Shown in pieces: positions 1-5,179 of a stretch of 5,426 nt of DNA. Source of the stretch: Planctomycetaceae bacterium (GTDB lineage Bacteria; Planctomycetota; Planctomycetia; Isosphaerales; Isosphaeraceae). The DNA lies in NCBI GenBank assembly GCA_019232645.1, contig JAFANO010000429.1, positions 1 through 5,426 on the forward strand. The letters run 5' to 3'. The first letter of the stretch is position 1; the number at the start of each line of letters is the position of its first letter. The translations under genes and the position numbers were made by a program. The notes beneath the pieces were generated by a model. The model was not told the DNA's origin and searched no databases. It saw only the letters and a list, made by a program, of their open reading frames with translations.

Positions 1-169
1 GACGGTATACGCCCTCGCCAAAGGGTACGTCGCGGTGATGCCGGCGCCCAAGGTGGCCCCGGAGGTCGCGTGGCCGGAGGTCAAGGGGATCGCCGAGCGG
101 ATGCATGCCGAGGGGCTCGTGCACGCCACGCCGCAGGACGACGACCTGTTCCTGCTCTTGAGGAAGTAG
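1..169 (+). CDS. C-terminal end of an unidentified protein (5' partial)
   Basis: An open frame enters from the left edge (first full codon at 2) and ends at the TAG at 167-169, giving 55 visible residues. The codons are strongly GC-biased at the third position, like the neighbouring genes, which supports real coding. The family is not recognisable from this tail. The last 35 residues read as an amphipathic helix (WPEVKGIAERMHAEG) followed by a strand-turn-strand stretch with an acidic DDD turn and a hydrophobic end (LFLLLRK). This resembles the recognition helix and wing of a winged-helix domain, but that is an inference from pattern only. The stop lies 6 nt before the ATG of the nuclease-ATPase gene, and that gene's ribosome binding site sits inside these last codons. 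The two are therefore probably co-transcribed and translationally coupled, and this protein may be a functional partner. Confidence 0.7.
   Translation, partial: TVYALAKGYVAVMPAPKVAPEVAWPEVKGIAERMHAEGLVHATPQDDDLFLLLRK
161..166 (+). promoter_or_regulatory. Ribosome binding site of the nuclease-ATPase gene
   Basis: AGGAAG (GAGGAAG if base 160 is included) lies 9 nt before the ATG at 176. It is embedded in the last two sense codons of the upstream gene. The arrangement supports the ATG at 176 as the start and suggests coupled translation. Confidence 0.5.
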
Positions 170-175
170 CCCGCC

Positions 176-2557
176 ATGGCGCTGGCCACGTTCAGTGTCT
201 CGGAAGTCCGCGTGGCGGCTACCTGCCCGCGGATCTCATACTTCGACGCCGAGCACACCCGGCGCAACGGCCTGAAGGGCCGGTCCATGACCCGGCTCTG
301 GAAGGCGGGCGACGTCGAGGCGGCGTGCGGTTCCCTGTTCCACGGCGCCGTCGAGGCGTTCAACCGCCGGGCCCTCGATGCCCCCGAGGTCCGTGCCGCC
401 CTGGACGGCGACCCGGACCCTCGGGCCATCGAGCGCCGGCTCCGCGCGTTCCTCAACCGCAACTGTGTCAATCTCGACGCCCTGGCCAGGAAGCCCCCCG
501 CGCAGCAGCAGGCGTTCATCCGGGCCGTGGAAATCTACATGGGCGAGCTGTCCGACATCCTCGGCGACGCCCTCGCCCGCGGCAAGCCGGCCGGGGACGT
601 CCTGGATCAGCTCTTCGGCGACCGCCGGCGCCGGGTCGACGTGACGTTCCAGGTCGGTCCGAACGGCGAGCCGGTTCGCGTCGTCGGCGTCCTCGACTAC
701 GTCTTCTACGACTGGCGGACCGCCCACCACCGGATCATCGACTACAAGCTGACCCCGGCCGGCGAGCCGAGCAATGACCTGTTCCAGGTCGCCCTCTACG
801 CGCAGATGCACAACGTCCAGCACCGGACCGAGCCAGACGTCGGCGTACTCTACCTACACCCCGAGCGGCTCATGGTCGAGCTGAAGTGGGAGCAGGTCCG
901 CGGCCAGCGGCACAAGCTGTTCGACCTGCTGGCGTCGCTGGCTGAATGGGTCCGCTACGACGAGGCGAGCGGGTCGGGCCTGAAGCCACCCGGCGAGCCG
1001 TCCTACTGCCCGCTCTGCAAGTGGGACAAGGGCGGCGCGTGCGCCAGCCGGCTTGGCCCCAAGCACGAGGGCCGGAAGTTCCGCCACTGGATCGACTCCG
1101 CCACGCGCGGCTCGAGTCCCGCCGAGCCCGTGATCGGCGTCCACGCCTCGGACGGGCCGACCCGCGCCTGGGCGGGGGAAGTCGACGGAAACGGTCCGTC
1201 CGGGGAGGAGGAGACGCCCGACGCGCTCCGGATCGGGACGACCGTCGACGGGGGCCGGCCCGTGGGGCTGCCGCTGGCGGCCCTGCCGACGCATGTCGCC
1301 GTCGTCGGGGCGGCCGGCAGCGGCAAGACCTGGATGGCCAAGGTCGTCGCCGAGGAGGCCATCCGCCTCGGAATCCCGGTCCTGGCCGTCGATCCCCAGG
1401 GAGACCTCGTCCAGTTCCTCCGCCCCGCGCCCGAATCGGTGAGCCTCTCTGTCGAGGACCGGGCGCTGCGCCGCGCGTTCCTCGACCGAGTCGAGCCGAG
1501 GGTCTGGACCCCCGGCTCCTCGCACGGCCGGCGCCTGAGCCTCGACCCGATCCGCCTCGCCGGGCGGGGCGAGCTGGCGCGGATCGCCGACCCCGGCCGT
1601 CGCGAGGAGGAATGGGAAGGGATGCTGGCCGTCGCCGCCGCCCAGCTCGTGGGCCTGGCCAAGGTCGGCGGCGAGACGGACTCGCAGCAGACGTTCTTGC
1701 TCCAGGTGCTCCGGGCGCTGGCCTCCGGCGCCGAGGGCCTCGACATGAGCCTCGGCGCCCTCGCCGCCGCGGCCTCCGCCCCCGAGACCGTCGGCCTGGA
1801 CGACCCGGACCGGTTGATCAGGAAGTCGGAGCGCGAGAAACTGGCCCGCAAGCTCAACGGTCTGTGCGTCGGCCCGGCCGCCGGCCTCTACGGCGGCGGG
1901 CGTCGGCTCGACCTGGACGCGATGTGCCGGCCCGACACCCCTGGCCGGACGCCCCTGAACGTCATCTACCTGAACGCGCTCGCCGACGACGACCAGAAAC
2001 ACTTCTTCGTCGCCGCGCTGGCGGCCGAGATCTACCGCTGGATGATCACCGGGCTCGACGCCGTGCCGGGCCGGCCCAGCGTCCTCTTCTACCTCGACGA
2101 GGCCCGCGACTACATCCCCGCCGGGGCGGCCAAGCCCCCGGCCAAGGCCCCCCTGATCCGGCTGTTCACCCAGGGGCGCAAGTACGGCGTCGCCTGCCTG
2201 CTCTGCACCCAGAGCCCGCGCTCGGTGGATTACAACGCCTTCGGCAATTGCAGCACGAAGCTCGTCGGCCGCCTGGAAAGCGCCCAGGACCTGGAGCGGG
2301 TCGCCGAATGGTTCGCCACCGGAGGCCCCGCCCCGCCCTGGCTGTCGGGCCGCACGGGGGCCGAAGCCGGCAGCTTCGTCGGCCGCTGGCCGGAGATGCC
2401 CCCGGAACTGGAAGGGCGGGCGATCCGGAGCCGTCCCCTGTTCTCGCTCCACGAGGGGGCCTGGTCTCCCGATCGCCTCGAGCGCGAGATCGGGGCCGGG
2501 CCGTCGGCGGGCCGCCCCCGAGGCGAAGGCGCCCGCAACATCAGAAGCCCCACATGA
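176..2557 (+). CDS. PD-(D/E)XK (RecB/Cas4-like) Fe-S nuclease fused to a HerA-type ATPase
   Basis: This 793-residue protein has two modules. The N-terminal part (about 1-300) carries the RecB/Cas4-type nuclease signature: a CPR motif with C17, G52-x3-H56, the metal-binding D174 in GVLDY, D189-Y190-K191 as the (D/E)xK motif, and Q204-x3-Y208. Three cysteines, C278, C281 and C289, follow the nuclease core. With C17 they match the split four-cysteine 4Fe-4S layout of Cas4 and AddB. A loose, charged linker (about 305-350) leads to a HerA/FtsK-superfamily ATPase. Its visible motifs are Walker A G378-x4-GKT385, Walker B VLFYLDE with D641-E642, the GRK segment at R668, sensor-like T678-Q679, and N691/R699 downstream. 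Such ATPases form hexameric rings that move DNA, and an attached nuclease would cut it; this suggests DNA-end resection, repair or defence in the cytoplasm. The domain calls are strong, but the biological role is inferred. The start is supported by the upstream AGGAAG and by the CPR motif lying close to the N-terminus, as in relatives. Confidence 0.9.
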   Translation: MALATFSVSEVRVAATCPRISYFDAEHTRRNGLKGRSMTRLWKAGDVEAACGSLFHGAVEAFNRRALDAPEVRAALDGDPDPRAIERRLRAFLNRNCVNLDALARKPPAQQQAFIRAVEIYMGELSDILGDALARGKPAGDVLDQLFGDRRRRVDVTFQVGPNGEPVRVVGVLDYVFYDWRTAHHRIIDYKLTPAGEPSNDLFQVALYAQMHNVQHRTEPDVGVLYLHPERLMVELKWEQVRGQRHKLFDLLASLAEWVRYDEASGSGLKPPGEPSYCPLCKWDKGGACASRLGPKHEGRKFRHWIDSATRGSSPAEPVIGVHASDGPTRAWAGEVDGNGPSGEEETPDALRIGTTVDGGRPVGLPLAALPTHVAVVGAAGSGKTWMAKVVAEEAIRLGIPVLAVDPQGDLVQFLRPAPESVSLSVEDRALRRAFLDRVEPRVWTPGSSHGRRLSLDPIRLAGRGELARIADPGRREEEWEGMLAVAAAQLVGLAKVGGETDSQQTFLLQVLRALASGAEGLDMSLGALAAAASAPETVGLDDPDRLIRKSEREKLARKLNGLCVGPAAGLYGGGRRLDLDAMCRPDTPGRTPLNVIYLNALADDDQKHFFVAALAAEIYRWMITGLDAVPGRPSVLFYLDEARDYIPAGAAKPPAKAPLIRLFTQGRKYGVACLLCTQSPRSVDYNAFGNCSTKLVGRLESAQDLERVAEWFATGGPAPPWLSGRTGAEAGSFVGRWPEMPPELEGRAIRSRPLFSLHEGAWSPDRLEREIGAGPSAGRPRGEGARNIRSPT

Positions 2558-2585
2558 GCCGCGGCGCCTCGCCGGGGGTGGCCGG

Positions 2586-2619
2586 GAGGGGCCCTCGATC
2601 GACATGCGAGGGCCCCCTC
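2586..2619 (+). terminator. GC-rich hairpin, possible terminator of the nuclease-ATPase operon
   Basis: The left arm 2586-2597 (GAGGGGCCCTCG) pairs with the right arm 2607-2619 (CGAGGGCCCCCTC). This makes a 12-bp stem with one bulged C and a 9-nt loop (ATCGACATG). It begins 29 nt after the TGA at 2555-2557 and precedes the next same-strand gene, the usual place for a terminator. No T-tract follows the stem, so it is not a textbook intrinsic terminator. It could instead mark a pause or protect the 3' end of the mRNA. Confidence 0.5.
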
Positions 2620-2641
2620 TCATCGCGGGCCGGAACCCGCC

Positions 2642-2670
2642 TTGCCCTGAGCGGCCCGGGCGGATAGCTT
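2642..2670 (+). promoter_or_regulatory. Possible weak sigma70-type promoter ahead of rfbB
   Basis: TTGCCC (2642-2647, four of six consensus bases) and TAGCTT (2665-2670, three of six) are separated by 17 nt. They lie between the hairpin and the rfbB start, where a promoter is expected. The match is modest and could be chance. Confidence 0.25.
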
Positions 2671-2700
2671 GAGATCGATTCGGGCGGAGGGCCAATGGGC

Positions 2701-2708
2701 GGGAGGGG
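2701..2708 (+). promoter_or_regulatory. Ribosome binding site of rfbB
   Basis: GGGAGGGG lies 9 nt before the ATG at 2718. It supports that start, which also places the Rossmann glycine motif at residues 8-14, as is normal for the family. Confidence 0.6.
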
Positions 2709-2717
2709 ATCCATCGC

Positions 2718-3710
2718 ATGAGACGAATCCTTGTGACTGGCGGCTGTGGGTTCATCGGCGCGAACTTCGTCCGGCTGGAGCGCGAGGCGTATCCGGACCT
2801 CGAGATCACGAACCTCGACGCGCTGACCTATGCCGGCAACCCCGACAACCTCGCGGGCCTGGAGTCCGAGCCCCGGTATCGGTTCGTCCGTGGCGACGTC
2901 GCCGACCAGGCGATGGTCATGAAGCTGGTGGCCGAAGGGGACTTCGACGCGATCGTCCACTTCGCGGCCGAGAGCCACGTCGACCGCTCGATCGACGACG
3001 CCGCGCCGTTCCTGAGGACCAACGTCGTCGGCACCCAGTGCCTGCTCGACGCGGCGCGCGCCGCCGGCACGCCGAGGTACGTCCAGGTCTCGACCGACGA
3101 GGTCTACGGCACGCTCCAGCCCGACGATCCCCCCTTCTCCGAGGCGACCCCGCTGGCCCCCAACAGCCCCTACGCCGCCAGCAAGGCGGGCGCCGACCTG
3201 CTCGTCCGCGCCGCGCACCACACGCACGGGATGAATACCGTCATCACCCGCTGCTCGAACAACTACGGGCCCTACCAGTTCCCCGAGAAGCTGATCCCCC
3301 TGTTCGTCACCAACGCCCTGGCCGACATCCCCCTGCCCGTCTACGGCGACGGCCGGCAGGTCCGCGACTGGATCCACGTCGCCGACCACTGCCGGGGGGT
3401 CGACGCCGCGCTCCGACGCGGGCGGCCCGGCGCGATCTACAACTTCGGCGGCCGGAGCGAGCGGTACAACATCGACGTCACCCGCGCCGTGCTCAAGTTG
3501 ACCGGCAAGCCCGAGTCGCTGATCCGGCACGTCACCGACCGCCCCGGCCACGATCGCCGCTACGCCGTCGATTGCTCGAAGGCCGAGGCCGAGCTGGGCT
3601 GGCACGCAACCACCACCTTCGAAGACGGCCTGGCCGCAACCGTCGACTGGTATCGCTCTCATGCACGGTGGGTCGAGCGCGTCCGCTCGGGGGCCTATCG
3701 CCACGCGTGA
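2718..3710 (+). CDS. rfbB: dTDP-glucose 4,6-dehydratase (RmlB/RfbB)
   Basis: This enzyme converts dTDP-D-glucose to dTDP-4-keto-6-deoxy-D-glucose using tightly bound NAD+. It is the second step toward dTDP-L-rhamnose and many other deoxysugars used in surface polysaccharides, and it acts in the cytoplasm. The 330-residue extended short-chain dehydrogenase is near the usual family length (about 320-360). The visible motifs in order are: the NAD-binding G8-x2-G11-x2-G14 in VTGGCGFIG; LDALTYAGN, typical of RmlB; FAAESHVD (82-89); the catalytic ST-D127-E128-VYG, whose Asp-Glu pair marks a dehydratase; the Y152-x3-K156 active-site pair in SPYAASK; and N181-N182-YGPYQFPEKLIPLF, a substrate-binding block diagnostic of RmlB. 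No residue of the active site is missing. The usual partners rmlA, rmlC and rmlD are not in the window. The gene stands alone after a 160-nt gap and is followed 5 nt later by a long inverted repeat. Confidence 0.95.
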   Translation: MRRILVTGGCGFIGANFVRLEREAYPDLEITNLDALTYAGNPDNLAGLESEPRYRFVRGDVADQAMVMKLVAEGDFDAIVHFAAESHVDRSIDDAAPFLRTNVVGTQCLLDAARAAGTPRYVQVSTDEVYGTLQPDDPPFSEATPLAPNSPYAASKAGADLLVRAAHHTHGMNTVITRCSNNYGPYQFPEKLIPLFVTNALADIPLPVYGDGRQVRDWIHVADHCRGVDAALRRGRPGAIYNFGGRSERYNIDVTRAVLKLTGKPESLIRHVTDRPGHDRRYAVDCSKAEAELGWHATTTFEDGLAATVDWYRSHARWVERVRSGAYRHA

Positions 3711-3715
3711 GGAAG

Positions 3716-3901
3716 AGGGATTTCACCACAGAGGACACAGAGAGCACAGAGAGAAAGACAGAGAAGAGAGAAAGACGAGAAAGAAAAAATAAATTAGATT
3801 AATTAACTTAATAGTTTAAAATAAATAATTAATAATTTTCGTCTCTCTTCCCTCTCTTTCTCTCTCTCTGTGCTCTCTGTGTCCTCTGTGGTGAAATCCC
3901 T
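3716..3901. repeat. 186-bp inverted-repeat element with CACAGAG-type arms and AT-rich loop
   Basis: The left arm 3716-3778 and right arm 3839-3901 are reverse complements without gaps. The outer 39 nt (3716-3754 and 3863-3901) are perfect, and over all 63 nt I count 6 mismatches. The 60-nt centre (3779-3838) has only 5 G/C bases, in sharp contrast to the GC-rich genes on both sides. Each arm contains a 9-nt tandem motif of the type CACAGAGRR. From general knowledge, TTCACCACAGAGGACACAGAG-like sequences recur between genes in many bacterial genomes, including planctomycetes, and are often mis-annotated as peptides of the TTEDTESTE kind. I see no transposase and no flanking target duplication. 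It may be a non-autonomous mobile or MITE-like element. As RNA it would fold into a very long hairpin and could end rfbB transcription. Confidence 0.9.
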
Positions 3902-3906
3902 TTATT

Positions 3907-3912
3907 TATAAT
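3907..3912 (+). promoter_or_regulatory. Perfect -10 box (TATAAT) ahead of rmd
   Basis: TATAAT at 3907-3912 begins 5 nt after the right end of the inverted repeat. At the usual distance no good -35 box exists: with a 17-nt spacer the hexamer is CTCTGT at 3884-3889, inside the repeat arm. If used, transcription would begin near 3919, only about 5 nt before the rmd ATG, giving an almost leaderless mRNA. Confidence 0.4.
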
Positions 3913-3923
3913 GGGTCTCGCGC

Positions 3924-4889
3924 ATGCGCGTCCTGGTGACCGGTGTCTCGGGGTTCGTGGGGGGTCACCTGGCCGAGCACTTGATCGACTCGGGTGACCT
4001 GGTGGTGGGGCTCTCGGCGTCTGGCCGGTGGCCCGAGGGGTTGTCGGGGCTGGCGCTGGCGCGGCAGGTCCGGCTCGAGGCGTTCGACTTTGCCGAGGGG
4101 GCCGAGTCGGACCTGGCCGACCTGATCGGCCGGAAGCGGCCCGAGGCGATCTACCACCTGGCCGCGCAGGCGAACCCGCAGGCGAGCCTCTCCGACCCTC
4201 GGGGGACCTGGGCGCTGAACCTGGGCGGGGCGCTGAATCTGCTCGAGGCGGTCAAGGCGTCGGGGCTGAAGCCCCGGGTCGTGCTGGTCGGCTCGGGGGT
4301 CTGCTACGGCAACCCCGCGCCCGAGGACCTGCCGGTCTCCGAGTCGTGCCCGCTCCGCCCGAACAACCCGTACTCGGCGAGCAAGGCCGCGGCCGACCTG
4401 CTGGGGATCCAGCACTTCCTGTCGTACGGCACCGACGTGGTGATGGTCCGCCCGTTCAACCACGCCGGCCCTCGACAGATGTCGACGTACGTGCTGAGCG
4501 GCCTGGCGCGGCAGGTCGCCGAGGTCGAGGCCGGGCTCAAACCCCGGGTGGAGGTCGGCAACCTGGAGGTCGTCCGCGACTTCACCGACGTCCGCGACGT
4601 CGTCCGCGGCTATCGCCTGCTCGCCGAGCGGGGCGCCCCGGGCGAGGTCTACAACCTCGGCTCGGGCCGGGGGACCAGGATCGCCGACGCGCTGGAGGCG
4701 CTCCGGTCGCTGGCGCGCGCGGCCGTCGAGATCCACGTCGATCCCGCGCGGGTCCGCCCGGTCGATCAACCGCTGCTCGTCGCCGACGCCTCCAAGCTCC
4801 GCGCCGCCACCGGCTGGGAGCCGCGGTTCTCGATCTCCCAGACGCTGGCCGATATGTTGGACTACTGGCGAGACGCCGTGAAACGCTGA
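3924..4889 (+). CDS. rmd: GDP-6-deoxy-D-mannose (GDP-4-keto-6-deoxymannose) reductase-like NDP-sugar SDR
   Basis: The likely reaction is NAD(P)H-dependent reduction of GDP-4-keto-6-deoxy-D-mannose to GDP-D-rhamnose, a precursor of surface glycans, in the cytoplasm. The 321-residue protein is an extended short-chain dehydrogenase. It shows G7-x2-G10-x2-G13 (VTGVSGFVG), YHLAAQANPQASL, catalytic S124 in GSGVCYG, Y150-x3-K154 in NPYSASK, R176-PFNHAGPRQ, the RMD-type block GNLEVVRDFTDVRD (through D225), EVYNLGSG, and a C-terminal KLRAATGWEPRF...DYWR. The dehydratase Asp/Thr-Glu pair after S124 is absent (G125-V126-C127), which favours a reductase or epimerase over GDP-mannose 4,6-dehydratase. An in-frame TAA at 3909-3911 leaves ATG 3924 as the only possible normal start. 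There is no clear Shine-Dalgarno. It follows the inverted repeat and is 26 nt upstream of the antitoxin gene. The exact substrate is inferred; a related NDP-sugar 4-epimerase or reductase is the alternative. Confidence 0.8.
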   Translation: MRVLVTGVSGFVGGHLAEHLIDSGDLVVGLSASGRWPEGLSGLALARQVRLEAFDFAEGAESDLADLIGRKRPEAIYHLAAQANPQASLSDPRGTWALNLGGALNLLEAVKASGLKPRVVLVGSGVCYGNPAPEDLPVSESCPLRPNNPYSASKAAADLLGIQHFLSYGTDVVMVRPFNHAGPRQMSTYVLSGLARQVAEVEAGLKPRVEVGNLEVVRDFTDVRDVVRGYRLLAERGAPGEVYNLGSGRGTRIADALEALRSLARAAVEIHVDPARVRPVDQPLLVADASKLRAATGWEPRFSISQTLADMLDYWRDAVKR

Positions 4890-4898
4890 CGAGCGACG

Positions 4899-4910
4899 AG
4901 GAGGGTGAGG
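4899..4910 (+). promoter_or_regulatory. Ribosome binding site of the antitoxin-like gene
   Basis: AGGAGG at 4899-4904, followed by GAGG at 4907-4910, gives spacings of 11 and 5 nt to the ATG at 4916. It sits in the 26-nt gap after rmd, so the pair can be translated from a transcript that reads through rmd. Confidence 0.6.
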
Positions 4911-4915
4911 CGGCG

Positions 4916-5179
4916 ATGGCGACCGAGACCTCGGGCCTGCAGGCGGCCCTGCACATCACGACCCGCGTCCAGCCCGGCAACAAGATCGAGATCATCGCCC
5001 CCGAGCTGATCGAGGGCGAGGCTGTCGAGGTATTCCTCGTCCTGCCGCGCCAGGCCGAGCCGCCGCGCCGCTCGGCGCTGGAGATCATCGAGTCGCTGCC
5101 ACCCGGACCCCGGTCCTACCCGACATGGGAGGAGTTCGAACGGCGATTCCAAGGGGAGCGCGACTCGTGGGAGCGCTGA
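4916..5179 (+). CDS. Small antitoxin-like protein paired with a PIN-domain toxin
   Basis: This 87-residue protein has two visible parts. Residues about 12-45 form a strand-rich segment (ITTRVQPGNKIEIIAPEL, then EAVEVFLVLP), like the small beta N-terminal region of AbrB/DUF2281-like antitoxins. Residues about 52-87 form a charged tail with RRSALEIIESLPPGPRSYPTW followed by EEFERRFQGERDSWER. From general knowledge, the pattern GPR-x3-TWEE...ERDSW recurs in short proteins encoded just before PIN-domain genes in cyanobacteria and planctomycetes. The tail would then be the part that wraps and inhibits the toxin, and the N-terminal part may bind the operon's DNA. It overlaps the PIN gene by 13 nt, which supports a two-gene toxin-antitoxin operon. 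The start is fixed by the strong AGGAGG upstream. Most AT-ending codons (6 of 8) lie in the last 25 or so codons. The antitoxin role rests on context and pattern; the family name is uncertain. Confidence 0.75.
   Translation: MATETSGLQAALHITTRVQPGNKIEIIAPELIEGEAVEVFLVLPRQAEPPRRSALEIIESLPPGPRSYPTWEEFERRFQGERDSWER
5151..5158 (+). promoter_or_regulatory. Ribosome binding site that sets the PIN-gene GTG start
   Basis: AAGGGGAG lies inside the antitoxin gene, 8 nt before GTG 5167. It selects that GTG over the later in-frame GTG at 5206, which would remove the first beta-strand of the PIN fold. Confidence 0.6.

Noticed and set aside
176..1045. CRISPR-associated Cas4
   Set aside because: The motifs resemble Cas4, but the domain is fused to a HerA ATPase, and no repeat-spacer array or other cas gene is in the window.
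854..2809. 651-codon open frame on the minus strand
   Set aside because: It lies opposite the nuclease-ATPase gene, has low-complexity G/A/R/P composition and no motif. It exists because stop codons are rare in GC-rich antisense frames.
2541..3704. 387-codon open frame on the minus strand opposite rfbB
   Set aside because: The plus strand encodes a clear RmlB with all catalytic motifs; the minus-strand product is a GC-driven shadow rich in V, G, D and R.
2669..3802. Plus-strand frame running out of frame through rfbB and into the repeat (ending TTEDTESTERK...)
   Set aside because: Its body is an Arg/Pro-rich shadow of rfbB, and its tail is simply the translated CACAGAG repeat arm, a known source of false protein predictions.
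3716..3901. CRISPR array or ordinary intrinsic terminator
   Set aside because: There are no repeat-spacer units. The element is a single palindrome far longer than a terminator, although it may incidentally stop transcription.
3716..3901. Target-site duplication flanking the inverted repeat
   Set aside because: The flanks (GAGGAAG on the left, TTATTTATA on the right) show no matching direct repeat.
3911..3913. ATG as an alternative start for rmd
   Set aside because: It is not in the rmd reading frame, and it overlaps the TATAAT box.
4028..5179. Long plus-strand frame joining an rmd shadow to the antitoxin
   Set aside because: Only the part from ATG 4916 is a real gene. The upstream part is an R/G/P-rich shadow of rmd, and a strong ribosome binding site precedes 4916.
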